Positions 34,452 through 44,563 are shown, counted from the stretch's first letter. The stretch is DNA of 64,000 bases from CAYTPI01 sp964439625 (GCA_964439625.1 CAYTPI010000008.1:117065-181064), one strand, 5' to 3'. A program made the numbers and translations. The notes: generated by a model from the sequence alone, not told the origin.

Positions 34452-37346
34452 CTACTTAGGAATAAGTAAGCCAGGGAGAGAGAGTTTGTCACTAATGGGG
34501 TCGCCCGTTCCATTGATAATAGGTAAGCGAGTGTTGGTTGCAAGGAGATACAATCCAACTTCTAGACGGTAGGCACCAGTTGGGGCATCGGGGTTGAGCA
34601 TGACACTGTAACGATCTGAGATCGGCTCACCAATAGGCCATGTGCTGGTTGGGAAGGTACCCTGAACAGGCCAACTATCAACCTGCCCATGAAGGCGACC
34701 ATCAGGGCCAAGTAAATGAACAAAGACCGTGTAGTCTTCAGCGATTGGCTGCACGGCCTGCCATGTGAGCGTCACATCAACTGTCTGCCCCGGGAATATC
34801 TGCCCAGCGGCGAACTCAACACCGGTTAGCAAAATTTGATTGTTATAGTTCGCAACTGCTTCAGGCACTGGTTGCACGACTTGGGCACGTCCAAGTTCAC
34901 AGACATTTGTAAGTGGCAGTAGCCAACCGCAGCGCAGCCGCTCACCTTCTAATTGATAAGCAACCGTGTTAACCGACATGTTATTAGGCATGAGTGTTTG
35001 AATGCTGCCCCCATTGGCCTCGCTGCCAATGACAAACCCGTTCTGTAAGGTATTTGCTGCAACCCGAACAGGGACATCGCTTCGAGTAAACACGCCTTCT
35101 GTACCACTAATTGCTACGCGCTCGGTAAGGCTGTGTGGTGCATTTTCTGCGGGGGCAATACGCCAGCTAGTAACTGGAACCCATTCTGCACTTGTATTGT
35201 TATTGAGGTAGTCCGTTGTGAATGGCGGTGCTAAGGCCGCTTCTAGCTGGTATGTACCCCCTGTTAGTGTGTATGGTATCTCAACGGCGTAGTAGTCTGA
35301 TACGGTTTCTGGTGGCTTCCATGCTACCAGCGGATAGCGATTGCTGACAGGGAACTGGGCTTGGTTGCGCCATACAACTGCCCCATTGCTATCAATCAGG
35401 CGGAGGTGAACAAAACTATTCTGCTCAATGGTTTGTTGAAGCTGCCATACGAGGGTTACGTGTCCAATTTTACCAGCTTGCTGGTCACGAGCTGTCTCAA
35501 TTGAGGCAAGTTCTAGTCCGTTATCCCAGATTGCTAATTGGTCGTTAGATAGGTGCGTTAGCGGCAGCGGTTCGGTGCCAACTTCGATTAACGGACCAAC
35601 AGAGCGCAGATGGAAGGCCCCTTCTAGACCAGGGAGCAGGCGTGCCAGATAGACCGTTTGCTTAGCTTCCAAGCGAGCAAATAAATTAGCGATATATTCC
35701 GACTCTACACCAAGGACAACCATTGCCATATCAGGCTGCTGCCCTTCTATACGATGTAAATACTCCAACGGAGCGATTTTCTCACTATCCGCGAGGATCG
35801 CTCCTTTTGGGTCGAGCGGTTGACTCAGCACGTAGCGTCCCCATTCTTCGAGAGCTACCTCATCTGACCAATCAAAAGTGGGGCCAACGGCCCACATTTG
35901 GAACAACATCAAGTAGACGACAAGGCTGCTGGCGCTAACCTCTAGCATTCTCACTGCTGTTAGTGGTGTCCATTGTTCGCTGAATTCGATAAGCTGCCCG
36001 ACTCCGTATGCTGCCCAGATGCCCACTATCAAGTACATTGGGATGATGAAGACGGCAATATCGGGCACGAGGTAGTTCAAGCCGTAGAATCCGTAGCCTA
36101 GAAATGCACCCAACAACACAACAGCCAAGCGCCAACGCTGCCAGAGCATTAGGCCAAAGCCCACAATACCTGCTGTAATGCCAACCATCCCAACTTGTTC
36201 CAAGACCAATCTGCCGATAATTTCCCAACGCGTTGGGTCTGTTAGCCATGCTTGCAGTTGAAGTGCTCCGCCAAAGCGACTGCCGGTGATCCACCCAATA
36301 AAATCGCTAAAGGGCATGAGTGCACCATTATGCAGAGCAGGCCAACGGATCGGAATGTAGAGATAGAGCATCAAGGCCGCTGCGCCGCCTGCAATCGCCG
36401 TCAGCCAAACCCGCATCGACAATCTAGGCCATGCGAACACGAGTGCAAGTACGGCACTAGGCAGCAAAAACACAGTTGTTAGATGGTTAGTCATACTTAA
36501 ACCACACAGAGCAAACAGAATAACAACTGCTCGCGCCTCGACTGGCTTTAGCATGGGCTTTTGAGAAACGAGAGTAAACGGATTACGCTGCGCGATCCAA
36601 AGAGTCGTCAGCAAAATAGCGCAGGCAAACATCGCATTGAAGGCATAGACTTCGGCGACCACCGCCTGACCCCACAGCACAGGCATTAAGGCGATCCAGA
36701 TAGAAGCGGGGAGTGCAATCGAAAAGCGGATGGCTAACACACGATGCAACATCAGAAACAGCAGCATACCGGCTACCGTCGCAGAGATTACCGATGTTAG
36801 GTTAACCCGCGTTGCGACCTGCCCAACTGGCAGCAGGCTAAATAACCCACCAAACAGCGTATAGAGTGGGTAACCCGTTGGGTGAGCAATCCCCAGGACG
36901 GGGGCCGTTACCTGAAATTCAAAAGTATCCGCACGGCCCACGGTACGTTGTAATGTCAGTAAGTATGTGGTCAGCAAAACAACCCCGACCGCTATTGTAC
37001 CGGCCCATTGTGGCACCTCCCTAAAGCGGACAAGAAACCAGACTAGGAGCACGATGCTACCAGTCAGCAATAACCTGCCCCGTAACGGATTGACACTAAA
37101 TTGCGATGTAAGAATATATAGCCAGCACAAAACCGTAGGGACTAACCAACTAGCATCAGTGATATCCGTATTACGGAGCAGAAACGTTGTTAAGCCTATA
37201 AAAACTAAGCTGAGCACGACAGCACCTACGGGCGAGCCAAGCCAACTAAAGGTGAGTGGGTCTGTCTCATACAATAAGCGAGAGAGGGCTAAGCCAACTG
37301 ATAGTCCAGCCCATAATTTTATAATCAATTGCAGGCGACGGCTCAA
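34452..37346 (-). CDS. DUF2723-family GT-C glycosyltransferase-like protein
   Basis: A 964-residue membrane protein. The first 470 residues carry about thirteen helices, with DTFEFQVTAPVLGIAHPTGY followed by PLYTLFGGLF, the signature loop of DUF2723 (a PMT-like GT-C family that uses polyprenyl-linked sugars). The last 450 residues form an extracytoplasmic beta-rich region with three repeated segments around VTLxWQ (VTLVWQLQQ and VTLTWQAVQ), typical of large Chloroflexi DUF2723-like proteins. It begins with TTG four bases after the stop of the PBP2 gene, with AGGAAG upstream, so it is the last gene of the mreC-mreD-mrdA unit. Confidence 0.85.
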   Translation of the reverse strand: MSRRLQLIIKLWAGLSVGLALSRLLYETDPLTFSWLGSPVGAVVLSLVFIGLTTFLLRNTDITDASWLVPTVLCWLYILTSQFSVNPLRGRLLLTGSIVLLVWFLVRFREVPQWAGTIAVGVVLLTTYLLTLQRTVGRADTFEFQVTAPVLGIAHPTGYPLYTLFGGLFSLLPVGQVATRVNLTSVISATVAGMLLFLMLHRVLAIRFSIALPASIWIALMPVLWGQAVVAEVYAFNAMFACAILLTTLWIAQRNPFTLVSQKPMLKPVEARAVVILFALCGLSMTNHLTTVFLLPSAVLALVFAWPRLSMRVWLTAIAGGAAALMLYLYIPIRWPALHNGALMPFSDFIGWITGSRFGGALQLQAWLTDPTRWEIIGRLVLEQVGMVGITAGIVGFGLMLWQRWRLAVVLLGAFLGYGFYGLNYLVPDIAVFIIPMYLIVGIWAAYGVGQLIEFSEQWTPLTAVRMLEVSASSLVVYLMLFQMWAVGPTFDWSDEVALEEWGRYVLSQPLDPKGAILADSEKIAPLEYLHRIEGQQPDMAMVVLGVESEYIANLFARLEAKQTVYLARLLPGLEGAFHLRSVGPLIEVGTEPLPLTHLSNDQLAIWDNGLELASIETARDQQAGKIGHVTLVWQLQQTIEQNSFVHLRLIDSNGAVVWRNQAQFPVSNRYPLVAWKPPETVSDYYAVEIPYTLTGGTYQLEAALAPPFTTDYLNNNTSAEWVPVTSWRIAPAENAPHSLTERVAISGTEGVFTRSDVPVRVAANTLQNGFVIGSEANGGSIQTLMPNNMSVNTVAYQLEGERLRCGWLLPLTNVCELGRAQVVQPVPEAVANYNNQILLTGVEFAAGQIFPGQTVDVTLTWQAVQPIAEDYTVFVHLLGPDGRLHGQVDSWPVQGTFPTSTWPIGEPISDRYSVMLNPDAPTGAYRLEVGLYLLATNTRLPIINGTGDPISDKLSLPGLLIPK

Positions 37347-37349
37347 CAG

Positions 37350-39575
37350 CTAGCCTACTTCCTGAATATCGTCGTCTGGTAACGGCAAAGGCGTTGGTAC
37401 GGAGGGGAAGGTAGGTTCAACAGGTGCTGCAGGTTCCTGAGTGACATCAGGTAAAATTAGCCCACCATCTTCTTCAGGAGCTTCTAATTGCGCTTCAAGT
37501 GCGCGCTCCGCTTTGAGTTGGAAATACTCATCGATCAAAGCAGAGGCTACTGGCAGGGCTACAGATGACCCTTCTTGCCCATTATAGAAAAATGCAATTA
37601 CGGCGATCTCTGGGTTTTCATAGGGAGCATACCCCACATACCAAGCGTGGGCGGGCCACAGCCCCGGAATGCAGCGCTCGAGTTCCGCAGCGATATTGTC
37701 ACAGTATTCGGCAGTTCCTGTTTTGCCTGCCACAGCGACGTATGGAACACGTTCTTGAGCAAACGTGGCAGTACCGTTTAAGCGTGGGTTGTCTTCACGC
37801 TCTAGGGTGACGGCTTCACGCATACCTTCTTGAACCAGCCGCATAGTTTGTTCGGCTACTGGGTCAAATTCAATTGCCATTTCACCAGTAAAGGGATCAA
37901 GCCGGTAGCCTGCCATCAGATCGCCGATAATTTCAGGCTCAAACGGCTGGACAACATTCCCAGACTGATCGGAAATATCACGAACAAGAGTTGGTCTTGT
38001 TATCATGCCATTATTGGCAATGATATTGGTCATGTGGATCATCTGGAGTGGGGTTGTTAGCACATAACCCTGACCAAATGATGAGTTATAAGTATCACCC
38101 GTAGACCAGTTTTCACCCCATGTACGTCGTTTCCATTCGGGTGTGGGCAGTACTCCGTCAATCTCACCCGCAAGTTCGATCCCGGTAAAGTCACCAAGTC
38201 CATAGACATCCATCCATTTTGTGAGTCCAGTGACGCCAAGGCCATTACCTGTCACTTCACCCTCAAAGCCGCCGCCTGTTTTGTAATAGTAGACATCACA
38301 CGAGTAGGCTAAAGAAAGCACGGCATTAACATCCCCATGCCCACCCTGCTCATCATTGAGCCAGCAGACAAATTCCTGACTTTGGGCTGGATCGTTGGCG
38401 TAGTAGCGGTTCTCGAGTTGAATGGCACCGGGGTCAAACACAGTATCTTCTGGGTCCATAACGCCCTCCTCAAGAACACCCATAAGCGTGATCATCTTGA
38501 AGATTGAACCTGGCGGGTACAATGAACTGATCGCCTGGTTAAATAGCGGGCGCTTAGGGTCTTGCGACACTTGTAAATAGTAGGGGTAGTCAATATTTCG
38601 GGCGAAGCGGCTGTTGTCATAGTTTGGGTAGCTGACCATTGCCAGGATTTCGCCCGTGCGCGGATTTGAGGCCATCACCACAGCTTGGTCAAAGCCAATT
38701 TCATCGAAGAAATAAATTTCACGCAGGTTATCTAATGTTTCAAGAATAAGCTCCTCGGCCCGTCGTTGGAGTTCGATATCAATCGTTAGTTGAACGTTGT
38801 AACCGGGCTGGGCGGGCTGCTCACCGATGACGCGTACAATCTCACCGGCAACGTCACGCTCTACGTCGAGAATACCGGGAGAGCCAGCTAGAGTGTCTTC
38901 TAAGGCAAATTCAATACCATCGTAGCCAATACGGTCACGGTCGAGCACATAACCAATTTCCTCATATTCCTCCGCTAGCGTACTGGGGATAGGCCCCATA
39001 TAACCGATCACGTGTGACGAAACAGCCCCGGTTGGATAGTCACGCACGGTGATGAATTCAACATCAACACCGGGTAAAGAATTCTGTTCAGAAAGGATGA
39101 GGCGAGCAACATCGATGTCAACATCCGTCTCAACTGTTACTGGGCGGAAGGGAGCAATGCCCTCACCTGTTCGGACTTGGGTCAATAGACTTTGTTCTGG
39201 GATGCCCCGCTCATCGACGGTATCGAGTTCACCACTGTAGGGGATACCGATTAAACTGGCGAGACGGCGCAGCACAGCCTCTTCCTCGTCGGCGTCGGCA
39301 GGCAGCAGCGCTGGCGTCACTGTGACGTTGGCACTGGCGGTATTCGTTGCCAGCACAACACCATTACGATCCGTGATAATGCCGCGTGTAGCAGGCACAC
39401 TAACTTGATCAAAGCGATTCTCGTCAGCCTCAGCGATCCAGCGTTCACGGTCAATAAATTGAATCTGGTATAAGCGTGCCGCGAGGATCACGAAGATCAC
39501 GACAACAATAATCCGAAAGACAACGAGCCTTGATGGGAGATAGCTATAGCGACGGTCGGGGGGTAAGTTCCACAT
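37350..39575 (-). CDS. mrdA: Penicillin-binding protein 2 (elongasome transpeptidase)
   Basis: A 741-residue class B PBP: a membrane helix (about residues 17-38), a pedestal domain, and a transpeptidase domain with SxxK in PPGSIFKMIT (about residue 355), the SxN motif in SYSCDVYYYKTGG, and KTG in VAGKTGTAEY (about 617). It cross-links peptidoglycan with a SEDS glycosyltransferase partner, which is not in this window. The Pro- and Glu-rich C-terminal tail (about 700-741) is unusual. A gap of 127 bases separates it from mreD upstream. Confidence 0.94.
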   Translation of the reverse strand: MWNLPPDRRYSYLPSRLVVFRIIVVVIFVILAARLYQIQFIDRERWIAEADENRFDQVSVPATRGIITDRNGVVLATNTASANVTVTPALLPADADEEEAVLRRLASLIGIPYSGELDTVDERGIPEQSLLTQVRTGEGIAPFRPVTVETDVDIDVARLILSEQNSLPGVDVEFITVRDYPTGAVSSHVIGYMGPIPSTLAEEYEEIGYVLDRDRIGYDGIEFALEDTLAGSPGILDVERDVAGEIVRVIGEQPAQPGYNVQLTIDIELQRRAEELILETLDNLREIYFFDEIGFDQAVVMASNPRTGEILAMVSYPNYDNSRFARNIDYPYYLQVSQDPKRPLFNQAISSLYPPGSIFKMITLMGVLEEGVMDPEDTVFDPGAIQLENRYYANDPAQSQEFVCWLNDEQGGHGDVNAVLSLAYSCDVYYYKTGGGFEGEVTGNGLGVTGLTKWMDVYGLGDFTGIELAGEIDGVLPTPEWKRRTWGENWSTGDTYNSSFGQGYVLTTPLQMIHMTNIIANNGMITRPTLVRDISDQSGNVVQPFEPEIIGDLMAGYRLDPFTGEMAIEFDPVAEQTMRLVQEGMREAVTLEREDNPRLNGTATFAQERVPYVAVAGKTGTAEYCDNIAAELERCIPGLWPAHAWYVGYAPYENPEIAVIAFFYNGQEGSSVALPVASALIDEYFQLKAERALEAQLEAPEEDGGLILPDVTQEPAAPVEPTFPSVPTPLPLPDDDIQEVG

Positions 39576-39702
39576 AAATTATTTGGGATGGTTGCTTTTC
39601 TGAGTTCCAACACAGGTGGTACACAGCCGAGAATGGGTACCCTTACCGGTGGACTATTCTCTTGAGTACCAAGTTATGGGGCAAATTTCCACTTTTGCTG
39701 GA

Positions 39703-40206
39703 CTATATCACAACGCGGCGAGGATGCGATAAGTCGTAAATAGACGCCAGTATCTGCAAGACTGGCACGATCAAGATCATGTCAATCACAACGGAGGGCA
39801 GCGCGACATAAAGCAGTGCATCCCCCCAGAAGACGCGATAGCCTGCAAGAAAACGAAGTAAAATTAGATACAGTACATGATAGACACCTGCTCCACCCAC
39901 CATTAACGTGATCGGCAGCAGTACACTCTCTCGATAAAGTTGCGCTTCCAAAATATTAATAACGTATGCAATGGGCATCAAAGCGAGCGATGAAATCCCT
40001 AGCGGCGTACCAGAAAACAAATCCAGAATGAGGCCACCAGCGAACGCCCAAACGAATCCTTCCTGCCCCTGATCGACGATTGACCATGCGAGTACCAGCA
40101 CCACCAATAGATCGGGTTGACCATCAAAGACCCGAAACTGTGGGAAGACCGTCGCTTGAAGAATGGCGGCAATGAACATTATTGGAAGACCAATATGCAG
40201 ACTCAT
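39703..40206 (-). CDS. mreD: Rod shape-determining protein MreD
   Basis: A 167-residue protein with about five membrane helices; GGLILDLFSGTPLGISSLAL is the MreD hallmark and DLLVVLVLAWSIVDQGQEG the N-terminal segment. It starts three bases after the mreC stop. It supports the elongasome with MreC and PBP2, encoded on either side. Confidence 0.92.
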   Translation of the reverse strand: MSLHIGLPIMFIAAILQATVFPQFRVFDGQPDLLVVLVLAWSIVDQGQEGFVWAFAGGLILDLFSGTPLGISSLALMPIAYVINILEAQLYRESVLLPITLMVGGAGVYHVLYLILLRFLAGYRVFWGDALLYVALPSVVIDMILIVPVLQILASIYDLSHPRRVVI

Positions 40207-40209
40207 GGG

Positions 40210-41079
40210 TTATTGAGGCTCGCTTTGCTGTTCTATCGTATCATCGAATACGCTGGTGTCGATGGCTTCGAAGTTGGTAATCACTGATACGATTTGTAGG
40301 TCGTCAAAGTTGACCGTCGGGCGCATCTCGGCTTGTTGAAACGGGTTAGCCGTCTCCCTGATGACGGTTGTGATCTGCCCTAGCACGATATTGGCGGGGT
40401 AAGTACCCCCTAACCCCGAGGTTACAACCAAATCACCTGTTTCAATCACTGCTTCTTGCGGAATGAACTCCATCAAGAGGTTGCTCCTAATCTGTCCACT
40501 GACTGAGCCACGGGCCTGTGCATTCTGCACTAAACCGTCAACCGTACTAGAGGGGTCAATCACCAAGCGCACCCATGACGTATTTGCCGATATCTCCTCG
40601 ACGCGCCCGACTAGCCCCAGCTCATTGATCACAGGATCGCCAATAGCGACACCGTCTCGCGCGCCTTTATTGATAATCACCCATTTGAGATAGCTACTGG
40701 TATCTTGAGCAATCACATCACCCGTGACGAGGCTTTCGTCAGGGCGTTCGGCAGCATAGTTCAGAATATCACTCAGACGATAATAGTCCTGCTCAATTTC
40801 GCGCAGACGCACGATCTCCACCTGAATCTCTGCGAGGTTTCGTTCAAGCTGACGGTTACGTTCCTGAAGTTCTTGCAGCGTAGCTGCATCTGGCTCGGTG
40901 GTGACGCTCTCTGCGCCGTTGTTCAATACGCGGGCAATTGGGCTTGTCGGAGCCATAATCAAAGTGCGAATTGGACGCAGTAAGCCGGAACGATTGCCAA
41001 CCACAAAAATGATCAGCGCTGCGGCTAACAAAGAAACCAGAGCAATCAGCCGATTGTTGCGTTGTCTACGAAGTTGCAT
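40210..41079 (-). CDS. mreC: Rod shape-determining protein MreC
   Basis: A 289-residue protein with an N-terminal helix (about residues 10-30), a coiled coil (about 65-105) and a beta-barrel domain (VTGDVIAQDTSSYLKWVIIN, KGARDGVAIGDPVIN, GLVGRVEEI, TSGLGGTYPANIVLG). These match MreC, which scaffolds the elongasome. The start at 41079 is chosen over the annotatable 41181 because the first helix begins just after it. It is the first gene of the cluster mreC-mreD-mrdA-GT-C. No mreB is present in the window. Confidence 0.92.
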   Translation of the reverse strand: MQLRRQRNNRLIALVSLLAAALIIFVVGNRSGLLRPIRTLIMAPTSPIARVLNNGAESVTTEPDAATLQELQERNRQLERNLAEIQVEIVRLREIEQDYYRLSDILNYAAERPDESLVTGDVIAQDTSSYLKWVIINKGARDGVAIGDPVINELGLVGRVEEISANTSWVRLVIDPSSTVDGLVQNAQARGSVSGQIRSNLLMEFIPQEAVIETGDLVVTSGLGGTYPANIVLGQITTVIRETANPFQQAEMRPTVNFDDLQIVSVITNFEAIDTSVFDDTIEQQSEPQ

Positions 41080-41250
41080 AGCTATCTCAGTATCTCTTAC
41101 CGCAATCAAGGTAACAAGCAGATGCATCGGCTGCAACAGATGGTGAGAATAATGGCATTTTAACGCAACGATTGCACACATTCAGACGTAGTAATGTTAG
41201 ACTCATGTCAAATAGTCATAATGCGTGTGTACATTAAGGGAGACATAACC

Positions 41251-41673
41251 ATGGAAAACGGTGCTAGCACAAACGGTAACGGTGAAGCGCACCCCGAGGG
41301 CGCAGCAGCAGAAGCAGAAGCAAAACAGCCAGAAAACTCTTTTGCGGAAGACCTAGACGCGCTGGGCAAACGCTTCGCCACCGCAATGAAAGAAGTCTGG
41401 GAAAGTGAAGAACGCCAACATATTGAAACGACTTTCCGCGCTGGCTTTGAAAACCTTGGCAAAGAAATTAACGAGGCGTTTGAAAAGGCGCGTACCTCAG
41501 AAAAGGGGCAGAAAGTGGAAAAAGACGCTCAACGAGCCAAAAATGTGGGCGAGCGGGCGGGTGAAGAATTCCGCCGTGGCATGGTAGATGCGCTGCGAAG
41601 CCTCAGTGATACGCTCGAAAACCTCGCAGAAGACCTCGGAAAACAAACTGGGGAAGCGCCGAAAGAAAACTAG
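41251..41673 (+). CDS. Hydrophilic coiled-coil protein, 140 aa
   Basis: A charged, all-helical protein: an Asn/Ala/Glu-rich N-terminus, then repeats of amphipathic helices (EDLDALGKRFATAMKEVWES, GKEINEAFEKARTSEKG, MVDALRSLSDTLENLAEDLG). It resembles small helix-bundle proteins of the apolipoprotein/DUF-type without a clear family. AGGGAG lies eight bases before the ATG at 41251. It is divergent from mreC and has its own terminator. Confidence 0.7.
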   Translation: MENGASTNGNGEAHPEGAAAEAEAKQPENSFAEDLDALGKRFATAMKEVWESEERQHIETTFRAGFENLGKEINEAFEKARTSEKGQKVEKDAQRAKNVGERAGEEFRRGMVDALRSLSDTLENLAEDLGKQTGEAPKEN

Positions 41674-41692
41674 CTATCGGTCGGTACTAGAC

Positions 41693-41722
41693 AAACGCTC
41701 TGCACTCGCGGAGCGTTTTTGA
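41693..41722. terminator. Terminator between coiled-coil gene and tilS
   Basis: An 8-bp stem (41693-41700 with 41711-41718), 10-nt loop, followed by TTTTT on the plus strand, between two convergent genes (stops at 41673 and 41724). Confidence 0.85.
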
Positions 41723-41723
41723 T

Positions 41724-43148
41724 TTATGCGAACCATTCCAGCCGAATATGCCATAAATTATCTTGGTTAGCTTCGGTCGCAATGAAACGCTGATCAACAC
41801 GAAAGCCACATACCCAAACAATATCATCACCCTTGAGCAGCAACGGTACCCGGCTACGCCACGCTGCGGGAATCTTAGTCTCGTTCATGAACTTTTTGAT
41901 CGACTGAGTACCATTTGTGCCCTGAGGTTGGAACTGGTCACCAACCCGTCTAACTCGCAGCATATACGGTGGTGGGGCGCTCACAACAGCGGCCCAAGCA
42001 TCTTCCAGAATTGCGTCCCAACTCGGCCCTGAAAGCTGACCAGTATAAGGTAGAACCTCAATGCGCCACCCTTCTACGATCTGCTGACCTTGCCTGACCA
42101 CACTGGCTTGCGTGAGTTCTGGCCAAATCGGTTCTGGCAACTCTGAAGATGCGGTGATCAACAGCGAATCATAGAGAACATGCAGCCAACGCTCGCCTAC
42201 TTGTACTTTTGCTCCTGTGGAACTTGCGTTAGCGACGCTAACCGCTTGTTCAATCTGGGCGAATGATTGACCATCAGCCGCAGCCATCAACCAGACCAGT
42301 AAACGGCGTTTCAGTGCGAGGTGTAGCTTGCGGAACTGTTGTCGATCAACATGGATAGTATTGTTCGCGACTTTCTGAGCGATGGTTGTAGGAAGATAGG
42401 TGCCGATAAACTCATTCTCTGCGTGAAGCAAATTCGCAGTCCGGGAGAGGGTCTTAACAATATTTGGATTGAGTTCCTGCATTGCTGGCAGAGTCTTATG
42501 GCGAATTTTGCTGCGGGTGTAATCAAGCTGTTGATTGGTAGCATCGATCCGTGGTTGTAATTCGTTGTCACGACAGTACGCCTCGATCTCCGGACGAGAG
42601 ACGCCCAGTAACGGACGAAGCAGCAGGTGCCAGTCTACAAAATGAGTAGCCCCTTCAACAAAATGTGACCTTGCTGTAATTGGGGTTACGGTCTGCATGC
42701 CGGTTAGGCCCTCTAACCCAGTTCCTCGAATCAAGTGCATGAGTACTGTCTCTGCTTGATCATCCGCGTTGTGCCCAACAGCAATCCAAGGCGTATTGTG
42801 TTGCTCTGCTACCTGTGCAAAAAGCGTATACCGTACTCGGCGGGCGGCCTCTTCAACTGTGTAGCCATATTCCGCAGCGACCCACGCCACATCCACGCTT
42901 TCAATGACACTCGAAACAAGCCAGGCTGCACAAATTTGCTCCACAAATGCAGCATCCTCACGGGCGGCCTCTCCACGTAGTTGATGATCTACATGGACGG
43001 CAATCAACTTGAGCTGATGGCGCTCTCGTAGTGCAACAAGCGTATGGAGCAAGGTCAGAGAGTCTGGCCCACCAGAAACTCCGATAACTATTGCGTTGGC
43101 TGCCGCAGCTCGTTCAACGGTCTTTTGTACCTGTTTCAGGACATTCAT
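41724..43148 (-). CDS. tilS: tRNA(Ile)-lysidine synthase TilS
   Basis: A 474-residue N-type PP-loop protein with SGGPDS at residues 25-30 and the HNADDQAETVLMHLIRGTGLEGL segment that are diagnostic for TilS. It converts C34 of tRNA-Ile(CAU) to lysidine, essential for decoding AUA. The middle and C-terminal TilS substrate domains are present; the last 60 residues contain PPYMLRVRRVGDQFQP, the C-terminal substrate-binding segment. The start is ATG at 43148; a TTG at 43160 would add four residues. Confidence 0.94.
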   Translation of the reverse strand: MNVLKQVQKTVERAAAANAIVIGVSGGPDSLTLLHTLVALRERHQLKLIAVHVDHQLRGEAAREDAAFVEQICAAWLVSSVIESVDVAWVAAEYGYTVEEAARRVRYTLFAQVAEQHNTPWIAVGHNADDQAETVLMHLIRGTGLEGLTGMQTVTPITARSHFVEGATHFVDWHLLLRPLLGVSRPEIEAYCRDNELQPRIDATNQQLDYTRSKIRHKTLPAMQELNPNIVKTLSRTANLLHAENEFIGTYLPTTIAQKVANNTIHVDRQQFRKLHLALKRRLLVWLMAAADGQSFAQIEQAVSVANASSTGAKVQVGERWLHVLYDSLLITASSELPEPIWPELTQASVVRQGQQIVEGWRIEVLPYTGQLSGPSWDAILEDAWAAVVSAPPPYMLRVRRVGDQFQPQGTNGTQSIKKFMNETKIPAAWRSRVPLLLKGDDIVWVCGFRVDQRFIATEANQDNLWHIRLEWFA

Positions 43149-43224
43149 TCTGAGCTTCAATCAAGCTAATAGACATGTTCAGAAACGCTTACATTCTGCT
43201 GATGAATTTTCATTTTCTCTCTTA

Positions 43225-43266
43225 TATATTTCATCTCAAATTTTTACACAATCTGCGTACTGTATA
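43225..43266 (+). promoter_or_regulatory. Possible promoter of the hsp20 gene
   Basis: In the AT-rich stretch upstream of the Hsp20 start, TATAGAT at about 43262 resembles a -10, with TTTTTA as a weak -35 sixteen bases before it. No CIRCE-type inverted repeat is visible, so heat control by HrcA is not indicated. Confidence 0.3.
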
Positions 43267-43315
43267 GATAAACATATTTCATTTACTAATCACACATAAC
43301 AGGAGGTCTAGTAAA

Positions 43316-43765
43316 ATGGTTGTTACACGTTGGAGTCCCGTTCGTGAGCTATTCTCCTGGCGCAATATGATGGAACGTGCCATGGACGAAGCACTCCGTT
43401 ATGAAGACGGCGTGAGCAATAGTAACGAGAACCGTCAAGCAGCGCGTTTACCACTGGATGTCTACTCAACCGAAGAAGACATTATTGTTTTGGCATCTGT
43501 TCCAGGTACCAACCCGGACGATGTCGAAATTACCGTCGAGGGTGAAACGCTCACTATTCAGGGTGAGCTCAATCACCGGATTCCAGATGTAAATTACATC
43601 TTCTCGGAACGTTATACTGGACGCTTCGCCCGCACACTACAACTGAACGTCCCGATTGCCGTTGATAATATTACCGCCGATTTCGCAGATGGTATTCTCA
43701 CTCTGCGGCTGCCAAAAGCAGAAGAAGTCCGTCCAAAAGTGATTAAAGTGAAGGCTGCAAAATAA
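43316..43765 (+). CDS. Hsp20/alpha-crystallin small heat shock protein
   Basis: A 149-residue small heat shock protein with a crystallin domain (about residues 42-140): PLDVYSTEEDIIVLASVPGT, VEITVEGETLTIQGE, FARTLQLNVPIAVDNI and DFADGILTLRLPKAEEVRPK, ending KVIKVKAAK. It holds unfolding proteins in oligomeric assemblies. Strong ribosome site AGGAGG and a terminator show a monocistronic unit. Confidence 0.95.
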   Translation: MVVTRWSPVRELFSWRNMMERAMDEALRYEDGVSNSNENRQAARLPLDVYSTEEDIIVLASVPGTNPDDVEITVEGETLTIQGELNHRIPDVNYIFSERYTGRFARTLQLNVPIAVDNITADFADGILTLRLPKAEEVRPKVIKVKAAK

Positions 43766-43787
43766 TAGTCTGCATACACAGCACACG

Positions 43788-43814
43788 GGCCACCCATAGC
43801 GGTGGCCTTTTTTG
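43788..43814 (+). terminator. Terminator of hsp20
   Basis: A 7-bp GC-rich stem (43788-43794 with 43801-43807), 6-nt loop and a run of six T on the plus strand. Confidence 0.92.
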
Positions 43815-43883
43815 TTTCTGATTGCGTGAACGGCATTCTAAACTTATGCTCTTGATCCATGCTATGATCTCAAAGGATGCCCA

Positions 43884-44525
43884 GTGCTCGACCGTAAAAT
43901 CACTAAATATATTCACGAATTATTTGGTCAAGAAGATGAGATATTGGTAGAGGTACGCCAATCGATAAGGCAGTATGAACTACCGGAAATCAATATTGAG
44001 CCAGAAGAAGGCCAGATGCTGCAACTGCTGCTGCGGATGGTAGGCACACGGAGAGCGGTCGAGATTGGCACGTTGGCCGGGTACAGTGCAATCTGTATGG
44101 CACGGGCCTTACCAGAAGATGGCAAGCTGTATACAATCGAACAGGACAAAATGCGAGCGTATATCGCTGATGAAAATTTGCGTTACGCGGGCCTTTCGGA
44201 ACGTGTGGAGGTTAAACTGGGAGAAGCAACTGATATGTTAGCAGAACTCGAAGTTGAAAGCCCATTTGACGCAGTATTTATTGACGCAGATAAAGTTGGT
44301 TACCCAGTTTACATGCGCTGGGCACTAGATAATGTGCGGGTTGGCGGCATCGTGATGGCGCACAACGCATTTCGTAGTGGCGCTGTTGTTGACCCCAATG
44401 AAATCTCCGATGCCGGTGTGCGCGCAGTCCGTGAGACGACGAAAATGCTTGCCGACGACGAGCGCGTACAGGCGAGCATCATTCCTATTGGCGATGGCCT
44501 TTTAGTCGGCGTGCTAACAGGCTGA
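43884..44525 (+). CDS. O-methyltransferase (COMT/MTase_3 type)
   Basis: A 213-residue class I methyltransferase with VEIGTLAGYSAICMARALP (SAM loop), LYTIEQDKMRA, FDAVFIDADKVGYPVYMRWAL and GGIVMAHNAF, typical of the caffeoyl-CoA/catechol O-methyltransferase family. Metal-binding Asp residues are present (DADK and the downstream D/N region). Start is GTG with AAAGGA upstream. Substrate unknown. It follows hsp20 but is separated by a terminator, so it is independently expressed. Confidence 0.9.
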   Translation: MLDRKITKYIHELFGQEDEILVEVRQSIRQYELPEINIEPEEGQMLQLLLRMVGTRRAVEIGTLAGYSAICMARALPEDGKLYTIEQDKMRAYIADENLRYAGLSERVEVKLGEATDMLAELEVESPFDAVFIDADKVGYPVYMRWALDNVRVGGIVMAHNAFRSGAVVDPNEISDAGVRAVRETTKMLADDERVQASIIPIGDGLLVGVLTG

Positions 44526-44563
44526 TCATAGAAAAGTGCCAATCGGACTATACCAAATTTACG

